Below are positions 25,201 through 36,904 of a DNA stretch of 64,000 bases, in pieces. This DNA comes from Eonycteris spelaea (Eukaryota; Chordata; Mammalia; Chiroptera; Pteropodidae). Position 1 is the first letter of the stretch. Every line of letters starts with the position of its first letter. Under the pieces are notes generated by a model. That model saw only the letters and a list, made by a program, of their open reading frames with translations, ran no database searches and was not told the DNA's origin. Location of the stretch: positions 1 to 64,000 of the forward strand of contig PUFA01000171.1 in the NCBI GenBank assembly GCA_003508835.1, in the 5' to 3' direction. A program made the translations under genes and the position numbers.

Positions 25201-25985
25201 AAACAAAACAAAACGAAACCAAAAAAACCCAACAACAAACCCTAAAAACAATGACAAAAAACTGACTAAATGATAGTATGGACTTTGAAAATCTTATTTT
25301 TCTCTTCTTTGCTGTTAAGCTCTGTATAAACATGTAGCGCATTGACTTAAAAAGTCCATCATTACCGTGACTTAACAATGACAATCATTTTCTCTTTTCC
25401 TATGGAATTCTTCCTCATCCCCATCTTCTCTAGTTGGGCTATTTTGAAGGCCTGCATAAAATGGCATCTGTTCATGAAAAAGTACTTTGTACTTTTTTCT
25501 TATTTCCCCCCAGTTCGCACAACAACAAACAGGACTATATTCTTCTCATTTCTATATGTTTATGTATGTACTAGTGCAGACCCGTGTTACAGGAGCCCCA
25601 CTGCCACCGCATGGCTTAATACCCAAGAGAGGTGGGTTCTAACATTCTCTAGAAGCACAGTGAAGAATAGACCTTCACTGTACTCGCCATTCCTCAACAC
25701 TAAACTGCCCTTGTCCTCGCAGATATGCCAGTGGAATTCCTCTGGAGGCAGGCGGGAAGGGGGTAAGCCACACAAAGATCACAACTCCAGAGCACAGCAA
25801 ATAATGCGGTGGGGTACATATATATATTTAGAAAACCATAGTGCAAGCCTCAGGAAAAAACATGTAATCAAAAGGCGGCGGGGAGAGCTTGGGTGATGAA
25901 GAGAGCTCCCTGCCCAAAGACCTTGAGATTCCGCAGGAAGGTATAATCTCTGTCCCTTGGAACAGGGTTCAAAACACTGCCCCCA
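25200..25985. other. Upstream flank of PRKG2, no gene recognised
   Basis: Starts with an A-rich run, then unique-looking sequence. A 172-codon plus-strand open frame (25378-25896) has low-complexity composition and no recognisable domain. Confidence 0.4.
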
Positions 25986-25989
25986 GCAT

Positions 25990-26069
25990 CACGTGAATTG
26001 GAGAACTGGATGCAAGTTATGACTTCGGTCCGGGAAGAGCGCGTCGCCAGGCTGCTCCAGGGTCACGTG
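25990..26069. promoter_or_regulatory. Two CACGTG E-boxes upstream of PRKG2
   Basis: Palindromic CACGTG occurs at 25990-25995 and again at 26064-26069, about 320-400 bases before the inferred start. These are canonical sites for USF, MYC/MAX or CLOCK/BMAL1-type bHLH factors. Binding is inferred only from the motif. Confidence 0.35.
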
Positions 26070-26353
26070 TCTCCCAGAAGGGCATTGGTGTGACACAGGA
26101 GAGCAAGTCCAGGATACGTGCTCCTGTTTGTGCTCTGGGAAGGAAGGAGGTGAGAAACAGCCTGCAGTGAAAACACACCGGAGTGGTGGGGGCAAAGGGA
26201 GGGGAAGGGAAAGAGAAGCACCTCCCTGAACTTTCCTTTTTCCTCTTCCCACACACTTGAAATAGAAATAACAACAACATGGTGGGGGAAAAAATGCTTA
26301 CAACCACGCTGTTATCTCCCTACTTAAGTTGCCTCGATCTAGAAGGAATAGGG

Positions 26354-26360
26354 TATAAAG
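26354..26360 (+). promoter_or_regulatory. TATA-like box (TATAAAG)
   Basis: GGGTATAAAGTA lies at the left edge of the CpG island in the right orientation for PRKG2. A start site 25-30 bases on would fall near 26385. TATA-like strings are common by chance, so this is only a candidate. Confidence 0.4.
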
Positions 26361-26369
26361 TACAGACTG

Positions 26370-27250
26370 CGGCTGTCGCCGCCGGCTGGCCTCGGAAGTA
26401 AAGGTTCGGTCTAGTGTGTGTTCGCACGCGGGTGACCCTACTTTTAGGGAGCCCGGCTCCTGGCTCTTCCACGCCATAGCCCTGGCTGACCCCCGCCCCC
26501 TCCTTTTCCTCCTCTCCACCCTCTTTCCCTCCCTCCTTCCTTGCGCGTCTCCTCTGCACCGGCCCCCGCGGAGGAGCCAGGCGGCAGCACCGACGCCACC
26601 GCAGCTCCGGCCCGCAGCGCACTCGCCCGCGCCCCCTGCTCCCACGTAGCCGGAGCGGCGGTGCCGGCAGCCCCGGGTCGGCGCCGCGCGCCTTGCTCTC
26701 GGCCGGGCTGGCTGAGCTGATCTGCGCTGGGCTCAGGCGCCGCAGGAGACCGGGGAGGGCAGCGTGGGAGAGTACGCCGAGACGCAGGGGCGGCCGCACC
26801 GTGGTGAGAAGCTGCGCACCTGGAAAGTTACCCGGCTGTCTGGAGAGGTTAGCGGGCGGGGTCGGGACGCAGGGGGTGCGCCGGGAGGGATGGGGTCCGG
26901 GTGAGAGCGTGTGCAAGCTGCGCGCTCGAGGCATGTTGTGCGCCTCTATTCCACACCCAGCCGGTGTCAGTGCCTGTGCTGATTGCTGTGGTTGTGTGCA
27001 CGCGTGGCGTTCCCTTGGTGTGGCAGCCTTTCGCTAGCTCCTGGAGGCAGGGAAGGCTACTTGATTTTAAGCAGCTGGGCTAGAGGCGGGAGAGTTGAGG
27101 GGCGTGGGAGGGCAGATCTGCCCCAGCGTGGATGCCTCAGGGTTCTCACGCCTTTAGCCCGGAGCAGCCTTGGGGTTTGGCGCTGCTGTCAGGGCGTGCG
27201 CTCGCGGCTCCGCTTCGCCGAGCTCTGGGTAGCTGCTAGGAGAAGATTAC
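26370..27250. promoter_or_regulatory. CpG island at the PRKG2 promoter
   Basis: This is the only dense run of CG dinucleotides and high G+C in 64 kb; the flanks are AT-rich. It starts in GCGGCTGTCGCCGCCGG at about 26370, covers exon 1 and fades in CGCGGCTCCGCTTCGCCG near 27220. It contains Sp1-type GC boxes, such as CCCGCCCCC near 26493. The long open frames on both strands here are a by-product of base composition, as stop codons are rare in GC-rich DNA. Confidence 0.9.
26385..26803 (+). other. PRKG2: Probable PRKG2 exon 1 (5' UTR, non-coding)
   Basis: This GC-rich stretch lies inside the CpG island. I end it at 26803 because a strong donor of the form GTG|GTGAGA sits at 26804. From the TATA-like box to this donor I find no ATG on the plus strand, which fits a leader that must not start translation before exon 2. 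The left end is only a guess, about 25-30 bases after TATAAAG at 26354; the true start could be anywhere in the island. An alternative donor (GG|GTGAGA, exon end 26900) is also good, but it would add an upstream ATG near 26890. The body includes a long pyrimidine-rich run at 26490-26560. Confidence 0.55.
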
Positions 27251-27625
27251 TCGGGCAAGGACTTCAGGAGTCCTGTAAACTTGTGTGGGTGTCCTGTGGC
27301 ACTCTCAGCACCATGGGGCGCTTTCACGTTTCTTGCGCTGTATTTTCTAGTGATGAACCAAGAGCAAACAAAAACAATAATTCGACCACTTTGGGGATGA
27401 GAGGAAACGCAGTGGGTTCAAGTTTGAGAACTGGAGTGCGAATCCAAAGCAGTTGAGGCCAGAGATGAGACTAGAAGGAAGCAATGCAGGCAGCATTAAC
27501 AGGTAGAAAGGTCTAACAAACGCCTTGGTTTCCTCATCTTCATGCTGTTCCCAAAGTTCCTAGGGACGTTTTTATAAAGAGAAAGCAAGGAACACCTGCC
27601 ACCCACCCACACTGCCTCCAGCCTC

Positions 27626-27627
<2 letters not shown>

Positions 27628-27679
<52 letters not shown>
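27628..27679 (+). repeat. (CT)26 microsatellite
   Basis: A perfect 52-base CT run about 0.8 kb into intron 1, on the coding strand. Long mirror-symmetric CT tracts can form H-DNA and are often polymorphic. Confidence 0.98.
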
Positions 27680-27683
<4 letters not shown>

Positions 27684-28439
27684 CTGTTTAACACCTAGAC
27701 AAGGTGATCATCCCACATGCATACAGTGACTATTGCCAGTACTCCCGTTTAGTTTTACACGGGAGGAGCTATGTGGAGGATTCTCTCTGGAGAACAGGAG
27801 GCCGTCTTCTCCATTAGAACACTGTGCACCTAAGAACGGAGGACACGAAAGATGGTGCACAGAGATCTTTCTCTTTTGTGAGAAACACTTCACTCTGGTC
27901 CTCTGAAATTCTTACAAGCGAGGCTAATTCACCTCACACTGAAGGCATAGGTTGCCTGGAGTTTGCCCAGGTCTTTTGATCCATGTTGTCTTGCTTCCTC
28001 TAGGCTTCTTTTCTATCTTTTCCTATGTTTTCGTTTTCTTTGTCTTTGCTGGTTCATCATTCTGGGTTTATAAATAACTCTCAAGTTTACGCTATTCTAA
28101 AAATCCATTTTATGAACCACAATACCATCTTGAGGTTTCTACTCTCAGCATTAGCTCTTCCCATGATCCTTTGTAGTTGGGTTTCTAGCCTAATTTTTGC
28201 ATGAAATCTAAATTCAGTGCTTTTCCCTCTGATCTCATTTGCTGTGGAATGTGAACTGCAGCCTGTTCACCTCCTGAAAATCTTATCTCCATGGCCTCCT
28301 GATACCTCTCCTAGATTTCTTATTTGTACAACTCTTCTTTCTCCATCCTCGTTATTTGCTTCTCCTCCTGCTATTTACCTGTAGATAATGTCCACAGATA
28401 ATCTAAATGTACATACATAACAATAGAGGCATTCCTTTC

Positions 28440-29300
28440 TTTTTTTCCCTTAGTGATCTCCTCTACTAATGGGACTTCAATTCTTACCTCTGTGAAGAGG
28501 TTTCTTGCCTTGACCTTTCTTCTTTGCTACTATCTGCTGGACATTTCCACCTTGATGACCCACGGGCACCTCAAAGTCAACATATGCAGACTCATTACCA
28601 TCTCCATAAGGCGTGCCCATTCTCCTGACTTTGGTCAGTGTCACAATATCTTACCATACATGGTACTCTATTTGTTTTTGAATGAATTAATGAATGAGTT
28701 CATAATACTACCCTTTTCCAAGCCTTCCTAGATTAAAATATCAGAATCATCTTTGACTCTCCTTTTTTGTTCACCTATTAAATTACCACATTTAGAGATT
28801 CTGCCCCTGCAGTATTCCTCCCACCATTCTTGTCTTTTATTACTAATCTCTCACATCCTCTTTCATTTTTACCAAAAAGTGAAATATCTTTTCTTACCCT
28901 ATCTCTAGATTTTCTTTCAAGCTTCATATAGGTACACTACTAGATACTCTTCCTCTCGTCATTGCCAATCATCTACTTCTCAGCCTCTACTTCTATATCA
29001 ATGATTGCCAAATATTTCAGTTCCCCTCTTCTGATTTTTATAGTCCCTCGTTTCTTACTGTCTACTCTACTCCTTGACCCTAAAGTTTCCACAGGTCCCT
29101 CAACCTGAGTGTGTTGAAATTAAACTCATTCTCTTATCCCTCGAATTTACTCCCCATTTTGGCTAATGACATCATCCTGTTGCCACAATGGAAACTTCCA
29201 AATCTTTGTTTTTTCTTATCCCTACACAAATTCTATATGCTACAGTCTCCTGACTTATATCTATACAATCATATTTCTGTGTGTTTGCCTGTTTATCAGA
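28440..29300 (+). mobile_element. L2 LINE fragments (two overlapping or adjacent copies)
   Basis: CTGCTGGACATTTCCACCTT and GGCACCTCAAAGTCAACATA at 28536-28590, then AATCATCTTTGACTCTCC, are sense L2 ORF2. Similar text recurs at 29080-29230 (GAAATTAAACTCATTCTCTT), suggesting a second copy. Confidence 0.7.
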
Positions 29301-29989
29301 TACTGTAACACCCCAAAATAGTTGAATGGAATGCCACCAAACTCAGCAGTGAAAATATATGATATGTGGCATTAATAAAATTCACTGTGAACATTCTGGG
29401 GAAGGGGCAATTCAAAGATATAGTCAATCTCTGGAGTAGCCAAAACTAGTACAGTAAGAAGCTTGTGTGACTGCCTGGCAAGAGGAAATTACTCTCCAAA
29501 TTGAGGTGCTTTAGACAGAGAAAACAAGCAGTAGATTTAAAATTGAGCCCAGGTCAACAGTCACAAGATCAGATGGACAAATGCTTTTAATTGTGGCATA
29601 TATGTGGAATTGCACTGTTTTTACAAGGACAACTCTGTGTGGCTTGCTTCAGGGAAGAGAAGCGGGGATTTATATATTCAAAGAGTTAATTATTTTCTAA
29701 AATAATTTTGGTGAAACAAAGGTAAGGATAACACCATATGCATCAGTTTCATATACATAGAAGACTATAAAAGCCTGTATAATTCACTCCTCTGGTTTCA
29801 GGCTCAACTGCCCATATCATGAAAAATAATATATTCTACTTTTCATGATTTATTGAAGGGAAAGAAATTGCAGAGTTACTTCTAGCCATAGCTTTTGCCA
29901 AATCCCTCATGATAATGTTTTTCTCTTCTGGCCACTATGGAGATGATTCATTTTTCTTGAGTTCAAGAAGTTCAGGATATTAGAATAGG

Positions 29990-30325
29990 GTTGGGACCCT
30001 GTCTGGCCTTAACTTGTCCTCATCACCTCTTACTTGGTTTGGTGCAATAGCCTTTTACTTTGTCTTTCTCCCTCTAAACTCTTCACTCCATTCCATATTT
30101 ATTACTAAGAAAATTATTTTTCAAAAGGACAAATATGCCTATATAACTTGAAAGAAACTTGATCTACACTAAAATCAAAATACTATAATATGGCATATGA
30201 AGTTTTTTGGTATCTTACTTCAGTATATTACTTGTTCAGCCCTATCTCTCATAACTCTCCTTCACCCATCATGCATTTCAGCCTGTTCTGTTAATATGCT
30301 ATCAGCTTCCTTACATTCATTCCTT
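29990..30325 (+). mobile_element. L2 LINE fragment
   Basis: GGTGCAATAGCCTTTTACTT and later CAGCCTGTTCTGTTAATATGC correspond to the sense L2 3' region, possibly the same insertion as at 28.4 kb. Confidence 0.5.
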
Positions 30326-30329
30326 AGTT

Positions 30330-31960
30330 CATGTTTATTTTTTATTTTTTTAAATTAATAGACTATTTTTTTGGAGCAGTTTTAGGTTTACAGAAAAATT
30401 AAATGAAAAGTATGAAAAGTGAGTTTTCATATACTTCACCTTTTCCATATTCTAAACATCTTGCATCAGTGTGGTACATTTGTTACAACTGAATATTGTA
30501 CCAATATTGATACCAATATTATTAACGAAGGTACATAGCTCACACTAGGGTTCATTCTTTTCATTGTACATTCTATGGGTTTGGACAAATTATAAAGACA
30601 TGTGTCTGTCATTACAGTGTCATACAGAATAGTTTTACTGCCCTAAAATTGTCCTGTGTTCCATCTGTTCATTTCTTCCTTCCTCTCTCCGAGTCCCTGA
30701 CAACCACTGATCCTTTTACTGTCTCCAAATTTTGTTATCTCTAGAATGTCATATAGCTGGAATCATACAGAATGTAGCCTTTTAATATTGGCTTCTTTCA
30801 CTTAGTAATATAAGGCATTTGAAGTTCCTCCATACCTTTTTATGACTTGATTGTTATTAGTTATCATCACTGAATAATATTTCATTGTCTGGATGTACCA
30901 CAGTTTGTTTATCCATCTATCCATTAGTTGCTTCCAAGTTTTGGCAGCAAAACTATAAACATCTATGTGCAAATTTTGTTGTGGACATATGTTTTCATAT
31001 CAGTTGGATAAATACCAAGGCACATGATCACTGACTGGATCATATGATTATTGAGCTTTGTAAGAAACTACCAAACTGTCTTCCAAACTGGCTATACCAT
31101 TTCACACTCCCATTAGCAGTAGGTGAGAATTCTTGCCGCTTTACATCCTCTCCAGCATTTAGTGTTGTCAGTATTTTGGATTTTGATCATTCTAATAGGT
31201 GTGTAGTGGTATCTCATTGTTTTGAGATTATCTACTGACATATGATGTTGAGCATTTTTTTCATATTTTTATTTACCATGTGTATCTTTTGTGGTGAGGT
31301 GTATGTTTACATTTTTGCCCCCTTTTCAGCTGGGTTATTTGTTTTCTTATTATTGAGTTTTTTGTATATTTTGCATACTAGTCCTTTATTAAATATGTGT
31401 TTTGCAAATACATTCTCCCAGTCTGTGGCTATTGTTTTATTCTCTTAATGAAACGTCTTTTGTAGAGTAGAATTTTTAATTTTAATGAAGTCCAACCTAT
31501 CAATTTTTTATGGATTGTACTTTTGGTGTTCTATCTAAAATATCACCAAACCTAAGATCACTTAGATTTTCCCCTATATTGTCTACTAGTTTTATAGTTT
31601 TGTGTTTTACACTTAGGTATTTAAGCCATTTGAGCTAATTTTTGATAAAAGATGTAAGGTCTGTGTCTAGATTCATTTTTTTTCTTACATATGGATGTCC
31701 AGTTGTTCCAGTACAATTTGTTAAAGGGACTATCTTTTCTCTATTGAATTGCCTTTCTTCTTTTTCCAAAGTCAGTGGACTATATTTCTGTGGGTGTATA
31801 TTCTGGGCTCTCTATTCCATACCATTGACCTTGTCTATTTTTACCAATACCATACTGTCTTAATTATTGCAGCTTTACAGTACATCTTGAAGTCTGGTAA
31901 CACTTTGACTTTGTTCTCCTATAATATTATGTTGGTCTAGTACATTTTTTTTTTTTGACC
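30330..31960 (-). mobile_element. L1 3' half, antisense, about 1.6 kb
   Basis: GGAGCAGTTTTAGGTTTACAG, GTCATATAGCTGGAATCATAC, CATTGTCTGGATGTACCACA and CCAATACCATACTGTCTTAATT are typical of an older antisense L1. The plus-strand open frames here are antisense LINE readings. Confidence 0.85.
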
Positions 31961-32004
31961 GATATGTTTTTCTACTAAGATGAGTTATTTTGTTGAGTAA
32001 TTTA

Positions 32005-32270
32005 CAGTAATAATAATAGTGATATTTAGTATTTATTAACGCACACTATCTGTCAGGCACTGTGCTAAATCCTTATCATGGTTCATCTTATTTAACTCTC
32101 TAACAGCTCTAAATGATATACAATGATATTTTATCTGTCTGTTGATCTATCTATATGTCTATCTCTCTCTTCTATTATTGACACAACCCCAGTATTATGC
32201 TCAAGGGCATATAAATACTAAGTGAAAGTGCTTGGATTGGGACTATGGCTCTATAACTGTAGCCATCACT
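32005..32270 (-). mobile_element. MIR SINE, antisense
   Basis: TAGTATTTATTAACGCACAC, GTCAGGCACTGTGCTAAATCC and TCTTATTTAACTCTCTAACAG match reverse MIR; a degenerate TCTA-rich patch interrupts it. Confidence 0.7.
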
Positions 32271-32291
32271 ATTCCATCTCTTGTATTTACA

Positions 32292-32294
<3 letters not shown>

Positions 32295-32336
<42 letters not shown>
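32295..32336 (+). repeat. (GT)21 microsatellite
   Basis: A perfect 42-base GT run in intron 1. Confidence 0.98.
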
Positions 32337-32338
<2 letters not shown>

Positions 32339-33089
32339 TTATATCAGACTCCAGATGGGTAGAGAGAGAAATAGATATTATCAAAGTCAGAGCCAAGATT
32401 TTGGTTTTCAACTACTTTAGGGCTGGAGAAAAAACAGACAACAAAGCTGAATTCTTTCCACATTGACTGTCAGGTATTAATCTCCTGCAAGAGCCTTCAG
32501 AGTAAATTTTGCTTTTCCTGAGTCTTTTCTAATACTTCTTGTATGTGACATTTCCTAAATCATGATTAATCTAATAATAATTGATCATTTTATATAGCTT
32601 CCCTCTCTTTTCGCTAAATGCCACCTCTTATTATATTCCTCTCTCCTGTTTCAGGCTGCAGAATACCATTTTTGAAGTGAACCATGTTTTTTGTTGCCTT
32701 CACAGATAATTAGGTGGGTCCTTTGGATTAAGGAGTTCACTGCAATATGTGCAAATAGAGTTCCATGAGGGAGTTACAAGGGAAGAGCCCTTAGTGCCCT
32801 GGTACCTGGGCTGAGTCATTCATGAAGCTTTCTCTTCTTCATCTTTCGGTAGGCTTCCTTTAACTGGGAAGGTTTCCCAGGCTGTTTGTTCCAGAATGAC
32901 TTCTTTTCTTAATGAAAGATGTAATTCAGGCAGAATAAAATCTCCCCTCCCCCAGGGGAATAATTTGCATCTTTAAAGACTTCTTGTCTGGAAGACCTCC
33001 AGTTTACTAGACTTCTGTTCTACCCAGCAGTGATCCTCCCTGGGTATGTCCTTACAACAAGACACTAAGTGCCTTGTCTAGTCACACAG

Positions 33090-33290
33090 TGTAACACCTA
33101 CTTGGTGCTTACTACATGCCTGATGTTGCTCAGGGTACCTTGCTAACATAATCTTCGTAATAACCCTATTAGTTGGTTATAATTATATCCATTATATAGA
33201 TTAGAAAACCGAGTATTCTAAGTAATTCATAGAAAGTTACACAGCTGGGGAAGGGCAGATTATTTTCCTAGCCTGGATAGCTACCCTCCA
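33090..33290 (-). mobile_element. MIR SINE, antisense
   Basis: CTTGGTGCTTACTACATGCC, CATAATCTTCGTAATAACCCT and AAAGTTACACAGCTGGGGAA are in reversed MIR order. Confidence 0.7.
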
Positions 33291-35960
33291 TTGCTCCTGT
33301 TAAATCCTGATCTTAATCTCCAAACTCATGTCTTATTACTTTATGTGCTGCCTTCTGGTTATAAGAATGATTCTAATAACTTATAGTTGCTAGATTGATG
33401 GAGCAACATCCTGTGGTTCAATTCTCCTTGTGGCTAGCAATACATATTTGAGAAACAGCTTTTCTGTCTTAGTGAATGATACAGGAAACAGTGAATCCAA
33501 TTAGGTTTTATGAAGCCAGACGCTTGAAGGCTTGGCTTGAGGGACAACAAAATTTAAATAAGTGAACTCACTAAGAAATCAGACTTAGTATTGAGCCATT
33601 CAGTAACTTACTTACATATCTTAAATTGATGACTTGAAAGATGAATTGGCTACTCTCATTTCACCCCTCTTTGGAATTCTAAATAGCTTGAAAGGTTTAT
33701 ACAGCTTCCAAACTGACTTCATTAAGACCAGAGAATAGTTGGTGTTTTAGGAGAGTTTAACCTCTACCTAACTGCGTGTCCGGTTTGTAAAATTATTGGT
33801 TTGGTACAGAATGTATTGAATACCATACATAAAGCAAAAATGATTCTAAGCCTCTTCATATTTAGAATGCTGGAACTGTTTTCTGTGTCAAATTTTAAAA
33901 CAAATTCATGGAGCTAGGCCCTGATATATATATAGTACATGACAGATACTGTAACAATTAATAGTACCTGTTAATAAACAATTGTTTGAAGAATAAAAAA
34001 TGTGTTTTTAATTTAATATTAGATTTTAAAGTTTTGTGTCCACTTTTGTTCTTTATAAGGCAATTCCTTTTCCTCCAATCACTTCCCTCCTTCCATTCTG
34101 CCTTGGTTTGCAAATGCTTGTCCGTGAACCAAAAATGTGTGTCTAGAAGATGGCTCACAGCTACACCTTAAAAATTCGTCCACGCATTAGTTTCAGATAT
34201 CTTTGGGGGTGCCCTTCTCATGCCTATCATTCAGAATCTCATTCAAGGTTTTTTTAGGTCCCAGTATAATGTCTTTTGAATTGCTTATTCAGGATGCAAG
34301 GATGTCCAGGGTTACTTCTTTGAATTCTTGTCTTCTCTTTGAATTCTAGTCTCCTCAACCTTTTTAGATATTTAATATTTGAGAACAGTAAATGCTGCCA
34401 AGTCAACAGATACTTAAAGGTTAAACCTGCCACATCTCTGCAACATATTAAGGCAATTCTCTGGGGGCTATTGTTTCTTAGTGGCTACTTTGAACCTGAC
34501 TTCTGTGAAGAATAGCTGAGTATTTACGATTACTTTTATAAGTACATTTATTTTCTATTTGTACCATCCATCTTAGGCAACCTGCATTGGCTATTTGGTT
34601 TCTATGTTTGAAACTTAGAGGCTGTTTTACATCTTTTCCTTTGTTGTTGAGGTCACGATTATTCCAGTAGAGCTAGTGAAATCAGTCTAAGTGTTTCATT
34701 TATCTCTGCATCTGAATTTGGAAGGAGAGGGGGCAAGAATGTGTGGGTTACATAACTTCAATGTTTAATTTATCTCTTCTGATATTAGATAGTGAGAAAT
34801 AATTCAAACTTAGTTTACACGTATTATAATGCTTCTTGGGTTATGGCTGTCAAAAACTACACATGCAAAAGTATGAAGTTCAAATAAGTAGCCTAAAAAG
34901 ACTTAAACTTATCATAATTAATAATCAAGGTGGTATTTTCCCAACTTCCCCCTTTCAAATTCTTTTTGATTTTGCTCACATGTGCTTATTCTCTGCACAT
35001 GATTTGTTTTCTATTTTCATTATTTTCATTGAATTGACTCGGTAAACCTAAACATCTAATTTAACCTCAACTTAAGCAATAAGAACGAAATCACAACTTT
35101 GTGATGCCGATTATTTATATTTCTAATGAGTGTTAAAATAAATATGTAGTGATTGCACTAAAACATGTTTCTGAATCAACTAAAGCCATCCCTAATAGTA
35201 CTGATCTGTGTATCACATCCCAAGACTTACTGATTAATGACCACTTTGGGGTCTACACTGAGGATATTCTTAACAGGAAGAGAGTGAAGCCTTGCACCAT
35301 AGGTCATCATTTTTTAAACATCCTTGTTTAGGATATAAAGTAAAGAATGTAGAAGAATCCCCATTACTCTGTCTTTTCTTCTAGTAACCACAATCCAGAA
35401 GTTTTTAACAGGGAGCATTATCAGAAATACAAAACTTAACAGGTACATATGGCAGGAGAAAAGTACTAATAAAGCAACGCCAACTCCCAAGGAATGCAGA
35501 TGTGTTATTTTCCAAATGTGGGATTGGTTTCCTAGCACAGGAGGCTGTGAGAGTTGTGACATTTCCAAGCCTTTGCTGCTATAGCTGCTTATTTGTGTTT
35601 TATCTTTGCCATGCTGACATCCAAACTGCAGTTCTGTTATGATGCTTTTTACAGCTGTCTGAGAGAATGACCAAAGAGAACAGCAGGCAACACAGGCCAT
35701 TTTGCAGAAGCTCAGGTGTGATACTTGTGTCAGCAAAGGGACAGGGAACAATGAAACCAAGTGCCAACTCCTCCTCATGAAGGGATAAAGGAAATGGATC
35801 AATAGCTTTCTTTCTAGAAGCATGGGGGAATTGAGGGCTTAACAAACAATGATTACTGCTAGGTTTCTATTCATGAAATGGATTAGAATGTGAAGAGTGT
35901 TGGGGGCTGTTGGGACATGAAACTCCACTGGGTAATTCCCAATTCTGTGCTCTCTCTCAG

Positions 35961-36433
35961 GTCCTTGAGCAAATGGGAAATGGTTCAGTGAAACCCAAAC
36001 ATTCCAAGCATCCAGATGGCTACTCTGGGAACCTCACCACCGATGCCCTGAGGAGCAAGGTGACAGAGCTGGAGAGAGAGCTGAGGAGGAAGGATGCTGA
36101 GATTCAGGAGCGGGAGTACCTTTTGAAGGAGCTGCGGGAGCAGCTGTCGAAGCAGACTGTGGCCATCGCTGAGCTCACGGAGGGGCTCCAGAACAAGTGC
36201 ATCCAGCTGAACAAGCTTCAGGATGTGGTGCACATGCAGGGAGGAAGCCTCCTCCAGGCCTCTCCAGACAGAGTGCCTCTCGAGGTCCAGCGGAAGACCT
36301 CGGGGTTGGTCTCTCTCCATAGTAGGAGGGGAGCAAAGGCTGGGGTGTCCGCTGAGCCGACAACCCGGACCTATGACCTCAACAAACCACCTGAATTTTC
36401 CTTTGAGAAAGCAAGAATCAGAAAGGACTCCAG
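35961..36433 (+). CDS. PRKG2: PRKG2 coding exon 2: N-terminal regulatory region, residues 1-153 plus part of 154
   Basis: The acceptor is a pyrimidine run ending in TCTCTCTCAG at 35960 and the donor is CAG|GTAGGA at 36434. The first 12 bases are 5' UTR; ATG is at 35973 (G at +4, but C at -3, so a middling Kozak context). The protein starts MGNGSVKPK: Gly2 is the known N-myristoylation site that anchors cGKII to membranes. Residues about 23-85 form the leucine zipper used for dimerisation; the heptad a positions are V30, L37, I44, L51, L58, I65, L72 and L79. Residues about 105-145 form the autoinhibitory linker and include Ser110, Ser114 and Ser126, the autophosphorylation sites known from rat cGKII. 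The exon ends in phase 2. Compared with remembered human sequence it differs at a few sites, for example Gly71 in the coiled coil. Confidence 0.96.
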
Positions 36434-36904
36434 GTAGGAAGTTCCCACATGCCTTTGACTCAGATGGCTTTATTATTATGAAACACTGCAGTGATATATA
36501 TTTATTAAGCCTTCTCAATGATAAAGAGCATATTAACCCTTGCAGGTTTTGAGATACAGGGGCTTCTAAAATGGTTTGTTTTAAAAGGGTCTCTCTTTAA
36601 GGAGAACTGTTCTTTAAGGCAAGAATTACACTTTACCTGGTCTTTGATTTGTGATGTGTACCTCCGAGGAGCTGAGTTTGTGAAAGTCATTTTCATTATC
36701 TCGAACACCTTAGGAATGAAGAGGTAGTTTTAAGAAGTCTACCCTTCTCTCTTTCTATAGGAGTGGACTTAAAAGTACACACAAATCACAATGAATTATG
36801 AATATATATAGAAAAACCACTTCCTGGCACTTAGTTTCTGAATGTAATGAAAGAGAAATAACCTGGAGCCTTAAAAGAAGCTGAATTAAGTCATTCATCC
36901 CATA

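Larger units (their letters stand above)
26804..35960 (+). other. PRKG2: PRKG2 intron 1 (about 9.2 kb)
   Basis: The intron runs from the inferred donor to the exon 2 acceptor. It holds the rest of the CpG island, a (CT)26 tract, several L2 fragments (28.4-30.3 kb), an antisense L1 (30.33-31.96 kb), two MIRs and a (GT)21 tract. 27680-28440 and 33300-35940 are AT-rich sequence in which I recognise no repeat or exon. Confidence 0.6.

Noticed and set aside
25378..25896. 172-codon plus-strand open frame upstream of the promoter
   Set aside because: No domain and mixed low-complexity composition; it has neither splice context nor similarity that I recognise.
26320..26934. 204-codon minus-strand and several plus-strand open frames in the CpG island
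   Set aside because: Base composition explains them: stops are rare in GC-rich DNA. They are Pro/Arg/Ala-rich with no domain and overlap the promoter.
27312..27456. ATG in a good Kozak context (CACCATGG) in intron 1 as an alternative start
   Set aside because: The frame is short, ends at 27456 and has no donor that would join exon 2 in frame; no cGKII-like sequence is present.
31044..31863. Cluster of short hydrophobic open frames suggesting membrane proteins
   Set aside because: They are antisense translations of T-rich L1 DNA, as are similar frames at 48-50 kb and 59.3-59.8 kb.
32281..32466. Cys/Val-repeat peptide
   Set aside because: Translation of the (GT)21 microsatellite.
35985..36518. 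177-codon minus-strand open frame opposite PRKG2 exon 2
   Set aside because: Shadow of the conserved plus-strand exon; no recognisable product.
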